Shown in pieces: positions 11,874 to 25,172 of a DNA stretch of 64,000 nt. The DNA comes from Antedon mediterranea (lineage: Eukaryota > Echinodermata > Crinoidea > Comatulida > Antedonidae). A program made the translations under genes and the position numbers. The notes beneath the pieces were generated by a model. It ran no database searches, was not told where the DNA came from, and saw only the letters and a program-made list of their open reading frames with translations. How positions within the stretch are numbered: position 1 is the first letter of the stretch; every line of letters begins with the position of its first letter. The stretch covers positions 9,282,288-9,346,287 of the forward strand of contig NC_092676.1 in NCBI RefSeq assembly GCF_964355755.1, read 5' to 3'.

Positions 11874-12012
11874 TGCTCGGTGACATGCGGTGATGGCATT
11901 GAAACCAGAATTGTAACTTGTCAAAGTTCGGACGACGAACAAGTACTGGATAATTTCGAATGCAATCCAGATACTAAACCGAACGAACAGAAGCCATGCT
12001 TAAAGCCAGAAT
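11874..12012 (+). pseudogene. Exon: TSP1 repeat of the first ADAMTS-like gene
   Basis: Reads CSVTCGDGIETRIVTCQ, then a spacer with Cys, KPNEQKPC and a final PEC. This is the C-terminal ADAMTS type of TSP1 repeat with its CSVTCG start and six-Cys spacing. Acceptor TAG at 11871-11873, donor GTAAGT at 12013. Confidence 0.8.
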
Positions 12013-12104
12013 GTAAGTAGATTTCAGTCTAACCCACTACACTGATAAGATTACGATGACGGTGATATGATTGTGGTTATTAATCGTTCGTCTTTAAATC
12101 ATAG

Positions 12105-12289
12105 GTTGCGGCGAGATATACACAGAAAATTCGGGTTCGCTAATCTCGCCAAATTACCCGAATAAATACATGGCGAATACAGATTGTGTGACATCCAAAT
12201 AACGAGTGGTCGTCAAGTCAAAATCTCGTTTGAAGTGTTCAAATTGCAGAATTCAAAAAATTGCAAAAACGACTATGTCAAAGAAAGGG
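12105..12289 (+). pseudogene. Exon: first half of CUB1, frameshifted
   Basis: Begins CGEIYTENSGSLISPNYPNKY, a clear CUB N-terminus, up to NTDC. The remainder (ITSGRQVKISFEVFKLQ ... CKNDYVK) is in another frame. Removing one GT from TGTGTG near 12185 restores one frame and also makes the phase agree with the next exon. Confidence 0.75.
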
Positions 12290-12626
12290 GTAACTCTATT
12301 ATACATATCTGCATAAAAATGCTTTACGTTAAACCATTCTTTAATATACGTACGTGTGCGACGTTGTTGTCAACAAATCTTCGTCTGGCAATGACTAGCT
12401 GTAGAGCATTTATTGTATCGTTTTTGTAGACTCAATACTAATACCGTCAAGGAAGAGTGACACTAATTTCTTCCTGCGAGTGAATAAGTGTTATTGTACA
12501 ATGACAAATGCAATATAGTTAAATAAATATAACATTTGTATTTTGCACTCACTTGCACTTTGCGACTTCTATTTATGCTAACCTTTTAATTCTCGCATGA
12601 ACATCTTATTTTTTAATTTATTTTAG

Positions 12627-12788
12627 TTGACAGATGAAGGAACAGGAACCAATGTGGTTCCCTGAAGCCTTTCCATTGGACGTCAGAAACTCACATGGTA
12701 AAGTTGGAGTTTCACAGCAACAAAGGTACAAACAAAAAAGGATTCCAAGCGGACTATGAGAGCATTGAGACAGAAACGAACGGATATG
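12627..12788 (+). pseudogene. Exon: second half of CUB1, with in-frame stop
   Basis: In the phase-compatible frame it contains NQCGSLKPFHW, HMVKLEFHS and KKGFQADYESI, the usual second half of a CUB domain. A TGA at 12635-12637 interrupts it near the start. Acceptor TTTTAG, donor GTTTGT. Confidence 0.7.
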
Positions 12789-13152
12789 GTTTGTGGAGTA
12801 TACGTATACTGTGTTTGTTTTTATTACAAGCAAATAGTAGACCTAATTTACTAATTTATATATTTACAATATACTTTGAATGGGCCGAGCCTAAACCCAG
12901 TAGGAAAAGGTTGATTTGCGTGAATAGGGTATTATGCATGTGTATTCATATTTCTATCTACTTCCTGCGACGCGAAAACAAAAATGCACAGCTAATCAGA
13001 CAGATCAGTTCGACGCCATTCACACTATTACATTTTAAATTACATACCTTATATATTGGTTACTGATGTTGCTGGCGGCGTTTATTAAATGTGAAGATAG
13101 TCTATTTAAAAACAAAAATTGAATATATTAAACCATTTTTTCATTCACTTAG

Positions 13153-13340
13153 TGCCAAGTTGCGGTATGACAATGTCTAAAAATGGAGGTATAATTGTGT
13201 CACCAAGCTACCCGGACCCTTACAAAAATAACTTCGAATGTGAAACCATTATCCAACCTAAGCAATCAGATGTTGTTAAACTTACTTTGGAAAAGTTTGA
13301 AGTTGAGTTTCACAACTCTTGTAGATATGATTACTTGCAG
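13153..13340 (+). pseudogene. Exon: first half of CUB2
   Basis: Reads VPSCGMTMSKNGG, GIIVSPSYPDPY, LTLEKFEVEF and CRYDYLQ, with the Cys pairs, SPSYPDPY and YDYL of CUB domains. The donor CAG/GTAGAT is inside a 145-bp tandem duplication, so a second copy of the donor (CAG/GTACAT) lies at 13483-13491. Confidence 0.85.
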
Positions 13341-13548
13341 GTAGATTAATTCATTATTAAAATATTGTAAAGCAATATAATAAGTAATAAGTAATACCGT
13401 ATTTATTCGAGAATAAACGCCTCGGGGCGTGTTGTTGTGCTATGTTGTTGTAATGCAATACTATTGTGCATATGATTACTTGCAGGTACATTAATTCATT
13501 ATTCAAACATTGTAGAGCAATATAATAAGTAATAAGTAATACCGTATT
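13325..13548. repeat. 145-bp tandem duplication over the CUB2 splice donor (second copy split by the 18-kb element)
   Basis: 13325-13469 and 13470-13548 begin alike (ATATGATTACTTGCAGGTA) and run in parallel to ACCGTATT. The second copy resumes at 31544 (TTTATTCGA ... GCAATGCAATACT). The first copy, uninterrupted at 13398-13410, shows the site before insertion. Confidence 0.85.
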
Positions 13549-13559
13549 CCCAGCAAACA

Positions 13560-14560
13560 ATTTTACGTTTTGGTAACGTTATAATTACGTTATTTTTTGG
13601 TTATAAAAACGTTTTCTAATAACGTTGTACGAACGCAAAAATGTCGACCTTTTTATACGACTTTTTAACGTCCAAAATAACGTTCAAAATAACGTGTTTA
13701 TAACGTTTTTTGAACGTCCTCAATAATGTTCATAAATAAACAATTTATACGTATTTATACGTATTTATAACTTCTACAATAACGTTGCACGAACGAGAAA
13801 ATGTCGACCTTTTTATACGACTTTTTAACGTCCAAAATAACGTTCAAAATAACGTGTTTATAACGTTTTTTGAACGTCCTCAATAATGTTCAGAAATAAC
13901 GTGTTAAATACGTATTTATAACTTCTACAATAACGTCGCACGAACGAGAAAATGTCGACCTTTTTATACGACTTTATAACGTCCAAAATAACATTCAAAA
14001 TAACGTGTTTATAACGTCTTTTGAACGTCATCAATAATGTTCATAAATAACGTATTCAAAACGTATATACAACTTCTGCAATAACGTTGATAAAAAACGT
14101 GTCCTAAACGTTTTTTTAACGTTTTATGTAATGTTTGTAAATGACGTGTTTGCAACATGTTTTTAACGTCCAAAATAACATTCATACATAACGTATGCAA
14201 CGCGTTTTTATAACGTCCTAAAAATGTTCACAATTAACGTGTTAGGAACGTGCCTTCTACGTTTGTAAATGACGTATTTGCTACGTGTTTTTAACGTTCT
14301 CAATGTTTTTTAAATAACGTATGTAAGGCGTAATTATGACTTTCGCACATACGAACTAGTAACGTTCATTATAACGTACCAGATACATTTTCAAATCGTA
14401 GTTTGATAATGTTACATCGTAAACTTTTTACCACTGACGACGTATTTATAACGTCCATATTTGACGTCCTGAAAATGTAATACTGTACTTAGTTATATAC
14501 AACGATTTGGCTAACGTTACCACATATTATATATAGTGTTCTGCAGATATACGCGTTACA
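13560..14560. repeat. Left ACGT-rich subterminal array of the 18-kb element
   Basis: The word ATGTCGACCTTTTTATACGA occurs at about 13641, 13801 and 13952 (spacing 160 and 151 bp), each followed by AACGTCCAAAATAACGTTC. Beyond about 14060 the units decay but AACGT remains very frequent. No coding meaning. Confidence 0.85.
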
Positions 14561-15114
14561 TAGCTCGTTATTTGTTAAAACATGTAGTTAGTACTGTATA
14601 AGACATATAAAAACAAGCAATTTAAAATGAAATATTGTTTTTGATTTATTCTATTATCTGATTAAAAAAAGACATAATGTATTGCAAATAGCTTAAGAGG
14701 TAGGAACTTGATTATTATTAGAGAGCTTTCGCTATTTTTGATCAGGAACGAGAACCAGCAGTAATTACCCGTTCTCGATGATACGGAGATCGATAATGAG
14801 AAACATTGTTCTTAAACGAGAATGAGCAAATTTGCCTATAAGTCGTCCTCCTCTCTGCTGTCTGGCACATTCCGTTCCTGAAAAGATAACAAATTGTAAA
14901 ACTAGGTAAATAAAATTATCTCTTAGCAGCAAGTCTTTAAAAAAAATGTTAAGTGTTACTTGTTTACAAAATTTTATTATTGTCATTCTAATCGAATTTT
15001 CCCCACGTTTAAATTATAAATGATTTTGGCTATTGACTATTTGGTGTTTTTTATGTGGTTGCACATTCGCTATTAAATTTACATTACAGTATGTAGTTGT
15101 TATGTTTATTTCGT

Positions 15115-15242
15115 ATTGGATAGTGTTGTTGGGTCTAAATACCAAGCCCTATCAGTATAGTACCAGACGTTAGTTGTAATTGGATAGTGTTGTTGGGTCT
15201 AAATACCAAGCCCTATCAGTATTGTACCAGACGTTAGTTGTA
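15115..15242. repeat. 64-bp direct tandem duplication
   Basis: 15115-15178 and 15179-15242 differ at about one base (CAGTATAGTACC against CAGTATTGTACC). The near identity marks a recent event. Confidence 0.9.
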
Positions 15243-17229
15243 ATTTACTTTATTCCAACATTTGTATCCCGTAACTTTACATTAATTATTCGTTTGAGGG
15301 CGATGTGTTTTATTGCTTTATATACCACTTGGTGAAACTGAACAATAATGACTAGTATCTTTTAGTTTGTAAACTATTTAGTCTTTAAACTGATGCGGAC
15401 TATAGTAAACTTCATCATTACAATATGAGTGATACGTAAAAGCATGGAGGAATAAGTTATTTCGCCATGGTAAAAAATAAATAAATGATAAATCAAATTA
15501 AATTTATTCTTACCTTGTATCTTGAGCCACCTGGTCAGTTGGGAGCGTGCTTCAGTGTTTCAGCAATCTCTATCTCACATTGCTTCAATTTTTTGTGGGT
15601 GAGCTCGCATACACGATTCTAAAGATGAACAATTTGAATGAGAGTTATTAGTCACAATGTACACATTTAAAACTTTAAAATTCTGTATTAGCAGTAAACA
15701 TTAATGCCATTATGACATAAATTGTTGTTAGTAAATAAACGACTTTTTTAGAAAGTTCAGTACTTTTACATTATGCGCGCGCCGAACACATAAGTACTAA
15801 TGTGCATGAGCACATTTGGTTTTAAGCGTCTAGTATTATTTGTCTTATTTGACCTCCTTTCACACTTCTTTGTTTTTTTTTAAAGTACAAGTATCCCTAT
15901 ATATTTTTTTCAAATTAGTTTGATTACCTTATTGTTTATTACTATGATACCTGTTATCATTGTTTCACATAACTTGTGTGTGAAAAAAATTGAATAAAAG
16001 AAAAGAAAAGAAAGAAAAATTGAACTTCAAATACAAATTGTTAACGGCTACTTAAAAAAGGGGTATATTACCAATCATAGAGTCCTACAGAGAAGCGACC
16101 GATGTTTCCGTTATTTTTTCTATCTTGTCATTTGCTACGATAATAAAAAAAAATATTTCAATAGGCATAGTCTGTGAGAATATACCTGTTAGCCCCCTGG
16201 TCTATAACTTGCCAAAAAACAAAGTATAAATATTAGCAACTACTACTGTATACTTGACAACATTATTTCGCAAGTACTGTAATAATGAAGGTAACTCAAT
16301 GTTTAAATTAGAGCAACTATGACTTACTATGTATTGATACCGACTCTTGAGCCATGCTGTCATCACTTTCACTATCATCTATAATTAAATTAAAAATAAC
16401 ACATTATTAATTTAACATAAGTCTTTGTTTAAATTGATTTTCTTTTAAACGCTTAACTTAATTACTGTTTGGTTCCATTTTTTCCAAAAGTATTCCCAAG
16501 ATGAGAAAGAGAAAACATTGACAGTATGGGTTTTGCTAAACCCCGCAAACCTCCCAAAAAACATAGCAAACCCCACTGAACTAATATAAAAGTGATTGAA
16601 TCATGTACTGTACGACCCACTGGGTATATCCATGTAAAAAAAAAAAATTAAATTTCTACTGTTAACTACTTATTTTGGGAGTAAAAAGAGAAAATAAAAT
16701 ATTAAATTGTTGTAAAAATACTTTTAACTGAAATGTTTAAATGAATATTTAAATTAAACATATTGAAATCTTTTTTAAATGGAGAAATACATTTGATTGT
16801 TTAATTAAGGAAATGCATGGAAGAGTTGGCAAGTAAGCGACTTTTTTATTTTTAAATATTCATCTACAAAAGGGAGCCGGACTCATTTTAAACTGAATAA
16901 ATCATATAACATAAAAATGACATAATGTTTTAGCAAAAAAAAAACAGTAAATTGTCAGCATGTTAAGTTAGTACTGTAGCATATTTAAAACAACAAACAA
17001 GTGCAATTTTGTGAATGATAAATAAAAATAACTCACCGAAAATGTGTCTATAAAATAGAAGTTGATGATGATTTGGTTTTGATTGAGTTATTTTAGGCTA
17101 TGCAGTCTTCTAAAATCTGTACAAAAAATGTTGATAGTCATAGTCACCTTTTCAAATTAGTAAAGGTCTTGAGTTATTTCATATTTCAAGAATGTTTTTA
17201 ATGATGAATTTATCGGGTGCCGAATTAAT

Positions 17230-17549
17230 CTAGCCAAAGCCTGATATATAAAGAGTTACGACATTGGATTATACTGTAGTCACGTGATATGTAGATCAAT
17301 TTTATGTCAAACTTGTCTCCGTTAATACCATTAATAAAATTAATTACTAAAATAAAAACGGAATATAAGCGTTATTTCATAGACAAAAAAATCTAAAAAT
17401 AATGCATGAACTACAGGAAAATGCTCTATATATGGCTCTTGATACAAAATAGACGGGCGCGCCCTCAGCGTGCGAATTCTTTGACACAAAAATGGCTTCT
17501 AATTTTCAATGTCGTAACTCTTTATATATATGGCTCTGGTCAAAGCTAG
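17230..17549. mobile_element. MITE with about 40-bp inverted repeats
   Basis: The left end CTAGCCAAAGCCTGATATAT, then AAAGAGTTACGACATT, is mirrored by AATGTCGTAACTCTTTATAT and GGTCAAAGCTAG at the right. Related ends recur at about 36250, 36760 and 36958 inside the CCAAAATACGCAAA element. Confidence 0.8.
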
Positions 17550-17998
17550 ACATTAAGGTCGTGCTAACAGTGAACAATTTACATGGTTTAGAAACTACTG
17601 TACTATTCATTTAGCAAAAAAACATATGCATGTTATATTTAATGGATCTCACTCCATCATCATGACCATTTATAACTATTAAGTTAATTTACAACTTTAT
17701 AACATTAGTAAGTAATGATAATATAAACGAAACCTAGTCTATAGGCCCATCCTTTGTAAATACTAAATAGTTTAATAAGTACGGTAATTAAACGTCAAAT
17801 GTGATCACTGCAAAACTGTAACAGTTTATAACCAGGTCTAGGCTAGGCCTAGTAGTAAGCCTAATTAGATTTGGTTTTCTAAAAAGGTAGTATAAATGTA
17901 ACATCGCAAAATTGTATTATTTATTGATAATGTATTCCAAACAATAAATAAATAAACCATGTTATGTTAAATAAATATTCACGGATTTTTTAATATCT

Positions 17999-18060
17999 AG
18001 TAACATAGAGATATTATAATATCTATTATCTATTATACACTATAATATCTCTATGCTAGT
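17999..18060. repeat. AT-rich hairpin
   Basis: CATAGAGATATTATA (18004-18018) and TATAATATCTCTATG (18041-18055) form a 15-bp perfect stem with a 22-base loop. Confidence 0.8.
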
Positions 18061-18479
18061 AATTACATGATAAGCAACCTACATTGCATTGTTTTCTGTA
18101 GGAAAAGATACAAAGCATCGTCGATTAACCAAAAATTAAAAAGCCTCAATATATAACGATTAATGAAACAATAACTCACCGCAAATATATTGGCTTGATA
18201 GAAGTTGTTGTTGATAATAATTAGGATAGTTTACTTGATTTTTTGAACGAGCTTCTCTTTTTCCGCAGCAGAATGCAAGTGACACGTATGTATTTAGAAT
18301 TTAAATCCCGCGCCGTGTCGAATTTATTATTCTGAGCTCCGTCTGTGATTGGTTGATACCCTGATAAATTATTTAAGAAGGCGCAGTGCCGATGACTCAA
18401 GCAAGCTTTTTAAATGGCGACGTTTCACCTCCACGAATACAATTATTTATTTTGAACAAATAATGTTTGTAGCTCTAAA

Positions 18480-21400
18480 ACAAATTGACTAGACTTCTAT
18501 AGTTTGAACCTATACTTTATAGATCCATGGTTTGATCAACCCAGTATTATTGTAGACTATTTAGCCCTATTTTAGCATTCCCTATTTAGCATTATTGCGC
18601 TTCATTTATGATTATCATAACCCTTTATTAGTAGATTTTATATTATGTGAAACTTTAGTCTATACTCTATATGTAGCTCTTCACAAAATAATAACAATAA
18701 TAACTTAAACCCAGGTTCTCAATTTCAGCTACAAAATCGATGAAACACAGAATTCCAATAGAATAGAAAATGCTTTTTTTTAATTATAACACAACTGCTT
18801 ACTTTTAAAACTCAATACTAACTACACAGAGATCTGACTCATATATCCAATTTCACAGTATTCCATGATAACACAGGCTATAAAACTTTCTTATTCCCCA
18901 CCACAAAACCCACAAAATTGACCAGTTGTTATGGAAACCTAGATAAAGGAGGTACAATCTTAATTAATTCAGAGTGTGGAATGTGTAAAATCAAACTATC
19001 ATTGAGGATATACAAGCTACTAAGTAAATATGAACTTAAATACAATAAGATAACAAACAATACTGCTTTTAGAATATCGCTACATATAGATATTTATCAC
19101 CATTCCTAGAGCCTAATAATTGAATTTCTTTTTATTCGTAAATTTAAATTTACTTATTTATTGGATAGAACATCCCATAAAGAGCTTTTATCTTTAGATT
19201 TACTTGTACAAGTTAATAACGTTGACCTTATACTTTATTCTGTAATTGTTGGCTTTCTGGAAATTAACGACCTTACATTCTTGTAATGTATGATCAAGTT
19301 ACCGACATTAGCAATAAGCTGATCAACAGGTTAACTATGCATTATTCAACAGTAGGCCACTGGCCCAAGTACCATAATATAAAATAATAGGCCTACATAA
19401 AATTAAATGTAAGTAGCAGTAAAAGCATAATAGTTAGTTTTCTTTTTATATGCGAAAAGGGCAAATTATACCAGGTTATTGATACTTTTTTATTTTTGTT
19501 ATTCATTAGTAAAAATATAAACTTTTCTCATTTTTCAAAAAGCAGTGACTAATTTCTTTGTAGTTTGGACATACTCAAACAAAGTGATATTCATTTCAAC
19601 CTCGTTACATTTGCAAACTTTTTATCTAAAGAACGGAAATAAATTTGATATGTGACATATGTGTCATACAAGTCAAATTATAAGGTGAAATACAAAATAT
19701 GAATGAATAAATGTATAGCTGTATATTAAATAAAAACACAGTTAAGCAGAGAATTATGATAGTTGGTAATAAAAATGTAATCAGAAGGAACAAAAACAAA
19801 CATATATATCGGTCAATACTGTTTTGTCTTTAAAGTTTTTAAATTGTATTCTAAGATCTGTTTGCCAATGCGTTAATGTTGACCTATAAATTAACTTCCA
19901 TTAAGTTACCATGGTAATTAACGACGTACCCTCTTGTAATAGGATAGTACAAGTTGCAGAGTAGAACTCGGGTTAAATATTATAATGTACACCGCATCGG
20001 CCGTGTACTTTTTAAATGTTAACATTCAAATTTTTAATCGTTTGTGTTTAATGAGTGTATGACAATGACTATGTTTTGTTTTATAATTTTATTTATTTTG
20101 AATACACAATTTAATGAAAAAGTGAGATCAACATTTCTGAATTATCTTACGGAATTATCAATGGAACTATTTTCAAGATGAAAAATACACTGTTCTAAGA
20201 ACCAACGTTTGTTAAAGGAAATGAGCTACACTGATGACTAATTATGTAATTGTATTCATCCTAATTTAGATAAAATTAATAATATTTATACCTACTATAC
20301 TACTAATTAATTCAACAGAATAATTCTGCAAACATTTAAACATATTATTATTAAGTAATATTTCATGTTGATGACATTGTAAGCCCTATTCAGCATTATT
20401 GCGCTTAAGTTTAAATACTATGACTAGACTATCCTACCATCTTTGTTACTTTAGTATATTTTATATGTGAAACTTTAGTTTCTGAAGATACAATAGTTTT
20501 TAAAATAACCGGCTCAGCTACAGTGATTAGGTTCACTTAGGTTGACCCTGGTCTCCCAAATTTGTATATGTATATACTGAAATAGACCGAATAAATAATG
20601 AAACTGTATAATATAAACTGTAATCATTAACTATCATAACTGGACGTACGATTCTGTTTCTTTATATAATGAATTGATGGAGTTGACCTATACATTTAAG
20701 ACCAGTTACCATGGAAATTAACGAATACCTTCTTGTAATATGATCGGTACAAGTTGGGAGTCTAGCAAGCCGCACCATTATGTTCAATAAGAACGTATTC
20801 TTCAGAATTTAGAAATAAATTAAGCATAATTACACCATACAAATTAATTCGGAGGATTTAATTTAAGGGACATTTCATGCTTTCAATTTACCAATAGGCC
20901 CACTCATTTGGCTTAAAATACATTGACAACTTATTCGTTGTCAGCTTTCCTGTCTTCCTTTTTTTCAATTTGCATTCTCAAACTCAGGATTTGGAAAGTG
21001 AAGTGAGTTTTATTTAAAAATATGGGTCTCTCAGCCAGCTATTTTGTAGTCAAACGGCCATAAAAACTGTAATTCTTATGCCTTTCCCGTCTTTATACTA
21101 ATAAATATGGTCCCGTGAATCGTTATTGATGAAGTAATAGCAGGGGGTAGTTTAATTACACATTAATTACATTATACAAAACACAACAAAATAAGAACAC
21201 AGGATTACATTTTGAAATTAAAGATTGTATCTAAAGGGCGGAAATAAATGTGATAACATATTAGGTGAAATACAAAATATGAATGAATAAATGTAGCTAT
21301 ATAATAATATAAAAACACAGTTAAGCAGAAAAGTATGATAGTTGGTAATAAAATTGTAATCAGAAAGAACAAAAACAAACATAATATCGGTCAATACTGT

Positions 21401-23530
21401 TTTGTCTTTAAATGGTTTTAAATTTAAGATCTGTTTGCCAAGCGGTTAATGTTGACCTATACTTTAAATTCCATTCTAGAAGGTTGATTTATATAAGTTA
21501 CCATGGTAATTAACGACATACCCTCTTGTAATAGGATATCTGCACAAGTTACAGTGTAGAACTCGGATTAAATATTATGTACATCGGCCGTGTATTATAC
21601 TTTTTAAATGTTAACTTTCAAATTTTTAAATACAATACAATCGTTTGTGTTTAATAACGCTCTTTAATGAGTGTATACTTATTTTGAATACACAATTTAA
21701 TGAAAAAGTGAAAAATACACTGTTCTAAGAACCAACGTTTGTTAAAGGAAATGAGCTACACTGATGACTACTTATGTAATTGTATTCATCCTAATTTAGA
21801 TAAACAATTTTGCTTTATAGAATTCGATTGTTTGTTGAGAGTAGATTTAAATACTTTGATCAATATTATTTCCTTCATGGTTAACCGATTCCCTGAGATC
21901 ATTGGTTATATTATTCATAAAAGTCACAAATAAGTACTAGATTCACCTAATTAATAATATACCTACTAGTACTATACTAATAATTAATTCAACAGAATAA
22001 TTCTGCAAACGTTTAAACATATTATTATTAAGTAATATTTCATGTTGATTACATTGTAAGCCCTATTCAGCATTATTGCGCTTAAAAAGTTTAAATACTA
22101 TGACTAGACTATCCTACCATTTGTTAGTATATTTTATATGTGAAACTTTAGTTTCTAAAGATACAATAGTTTTTAAAATAACCGGCTCAGCTACAGTGAT
22201 TAGGTTCACTTAGGTTGACTGGTCTCCCAAATTTGTATATGTATATACTGAAATAGACCGAATAAATAATGAAACTGTATAATATAAACTGTAATCATTA
22301 ACTATCATAACTGGACGTACGATTCTGTTTCTTTATATTAATGAATTGATGGAGTTGACCTTATTCTATACATTTAAGACCAGTTACCATGGAAATTAAT
22401 GACTACCTTCTTGTAATATGATCGGTACAAGTTGGGAGTCTAGCAAGCCGCACCATATTATGTTCAATAAGAACGTATTCTTCAGAATTTAGAAATAAAC
22501 TAAGCATAATTACGCCATACAAATTAATTCGGAGGATTTAATTTAAGGAACATTTCATGCTTTCAATTTACCAATAGGCCCCCTCAATAGGCCTAATCTT
22601 CCTTTTTTTCAATTTGCATTCTCAAACTCAGGATTTGGAAAGTGAAGTGAGTTTTATTTAGAAATATGGGTCTCTCAGCCGTCTATTTTGTAGTCAAACG
22701 GCCATAAAAAAACTGTAATTCTTGTGCCTTTCCCGTCTTTATACTAATAATTAATATGGTCCCGTGCAATCGTTATTGATGAAGTAATAGCAGGGGATAG
22801 TTTAATTACACATTAATTACATTATACAAAACACAACAAAATAAGAACACAGGATTATATTTTGAAATTAAAGATTGTATCTAAAGGGCGGAAATAAATG
22901 TGATAACATATTAGGTGAAATACAAAATATGAATGAATAAATGTAGCTATATAATAATATAAAAACACAGTTAAGCAGAAAAGTATGATAGTTGGTAATA
23001 AAATTGTAATCAGAAAGAACAAAAACAAACATATATATCGGTCAATACTGTTTTGTCTTTAAATGGTTTTTAATTTAAGATCTGTTTGCCAACGGTTAAT
23101 GTTGACCTATACTTTAAATTCCATTCTAGAAGGTTGATTTATATAAGTTACCATGGTAATTAACGACATACCCTCTTGTAATAGGATATCTGCACAAGTT
23201 ACAGTGTAGAACTCGGATTAAATATTATGTACATCGGCCGTGTATTATACTTTTTAAATGTTAACTTTCAAATTTTTAAATACAATACAATCGTTTGTGT
23301 TTAATAACGCTCTTTAATGAGTGTATACTTATTTTGAATACACAATTTAATGAAAAAGTGAAAAATACACTGTTCTAAGAACCAACGTTTGTTATTAAAG
23401 GAAATGAGCTACACTGATGACTACTTATGTAATTGTATTTATCCTAATTTAGATAAACAATTTTGCTTTATAGAATTCGATTGTTTGTTGAGTGTAGTTA
23501 AATACTTTGATCAATATTATTTCCTTTATT
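18480..23530. repeat. 1.6-kb higher-order tandem repeat made of about 0.8-kb half units
   Basis: The landmark GGAAATAAAT followed by GGTGAAATACAAAATATG occurs at about 19635, 21238 and 22887 (spacing about 1604 and 1649 bp); the last copy is cut short at about 23530. Within a unit, related halves carry GTTACCATGGTAATTAACGA (about 19904) and GTTACCATGGAAATTAACGA (about 20706), about 0.8 kb apart. An older copy is visible from about 18480 (AGCATTATTGCGCTT at 18588 and 20391). Short open frames at 21739-21933 are not conserved between copies and look fortuitous. Confidence 0.8.
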
Positions 23531-23599
23531 AGACATTTAGATAAGATTTTAAAGTAAATATGCAATGATATGTTGTTTCCTCCCAGGTAAAAATTCCAG

Positions 23600-23850
23600 T
23601 TGAAGACCAGTTGGGAAATTTCCCAGTTGGGAATTTTCCCTGTTGTGAATTGAGACAATTACCAGTTGTGAATTTCCCAGTTGTGAATTTTCCAACTGGT
23701 CTGATAATCCCAGTTGTAAATTTTACCAGTTGTAAATTTCTCAACTGGTCCGATAATCCCAGTTGTGAATTTTCCAACTGGTCTGATCAATCCCAGTTGT
23801 AAATTTTCCCAGTTGTACATTTTTCCCAGTTGAGAATTTTCCCAACTGGT
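23600..23850. repeat. Left CCAGTTG subterminal array
   Basis: About a dozen 16-20-bp units of the form CCCAGTTGTGAATTTTCC, some in inverted orientation (CAACTGG). The open frames across it are by-products of the repeat. Confidence 0.85.
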
Positions 23851-24324
23851 AAATTTCAGTACAAAAACAAATTACACAAACTACAGAACTTATTGTTTAA
23901 CTCTTTATTTTATTAACTTTAATATTTACAATTACAGTAGTTACTTTCAATTCTGCAGTACTGTAGTTAATTACCCCACAAAGGTCTTAACGACCTGCAT
24001 AACCCCTACATCTACACAAATGTCAGCATATCCCTGCCGTTTCCTTTTTACAGGTCCATGAAAATGGAGATCTAGCATTTATTCAGTAATATATTTATGA
24101 AGTTATGGCCACCTTCTTTATTTAGTCATGTTGACAAAATTAGTCCTGAAAGAGAAAAACCAAAACAAATTGATTAAATAAACAATATACTGGTAGTACA
24201 AGGAATAAATCAAATTCAAATCTCAAGTATCAATTTATATACTGTTTTACTGAAAAAGGAAGATGGAATCATATATTAATAGAAATGAAAGAATGATTAT
24301 CCAAATTATGTTCTCTACAAGCAA

Positions 24325-25172
24325 TAGAGAGAAATGGCGAACCGCGATGACGTCACTCAAATTTCACCGAGTGGGTATAGATTGTAAACAAACCATTTCG
24401 CCACATGTTTTTGTATGGGAAATTCCGATGGGTTGAGTTAAAAAGGAAGGTAGAAAAGAACGTTTAAAACACACATAATAGCAGTATCTTTTTTTTTTTG
24501 CAACACCCTTATCAATTTTAATGTTATATGGGCAAATCTTAACATATTTTATTTTAATTTGGATTGAATTAAGACGCGTTTTTGTTATATACTGTACCCA
24601 GCTCTAGGCCCTAGATAGTTGGCATGTATGCTGTAGTACCTCGAGCCTAGCACGGATTATCGGTTATTATAATAATAATAATATTGGAAATTCGTTATTG
24701 CGTACTGTACTCACTACTACTACTTTAGCTAGGGTGCTGCTAGGCGTCTCCTAGCTAGGTAGTAAGACTAAATAGAGCCTCTCTAGTAGATGTAGGCCTA
24801 GCATTAGTTTCAGCTTGACAACTGCCATTTTGTTATGTGGCTAGTGATGTTTCCTGCAGAGGGGCTACCGCCAGTAATGATGCTTGATAACACCATTCTG
24901 CTATAATACTATAGGCCAAGTCTAAGTAGACCTACAGATATGAGATATTTTTAGGAATATGATTGTGAATGATGGATGACTTTTATACATATTTCATTGT
25001 TTTATTGTGTAAATACACAAATACAACAAGAATTATGAGCGTTACAGCAACAACATTGGTTAGACAACGCCATGATTCACGTGTATAAACATAGGAAATG
25101 TGTCGCCCTCAACGGTTTGTTATGATTTTATACCCACTCGGATTTTAGACGTCGGTTCGCCATTTCTCTATA
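24325..25172. mobile_element. 0.85-kb MITE nested in the CCAGTTG element
   Basis: TAGAGAGAAATGGCGAACCG at the left and CGGTTCGCCATTTCTCTATA at the right are inverted repeats. A second symmetric block follows inward (CGAGTGGGTAT against ATACCCACTCG). No coding sequence. Confidence 0.8.

Larger units (their letters stand above)
14561..18450. other. Interior of the 18-kb element, non-coding, with small repeats
   Basis: Nothing coding was recognised. Contains a 64-bp tandem duplication, a MITE and a hairpin, listed separately, plus low-complexity A/T tracts. Confidence 0.5.

Noticed and set aside
23449-23802. Overlapping open frames on both strands with NFPVVNFP-like repeats
   Set aside because: Repeat translation at the left CCAGTTG array.
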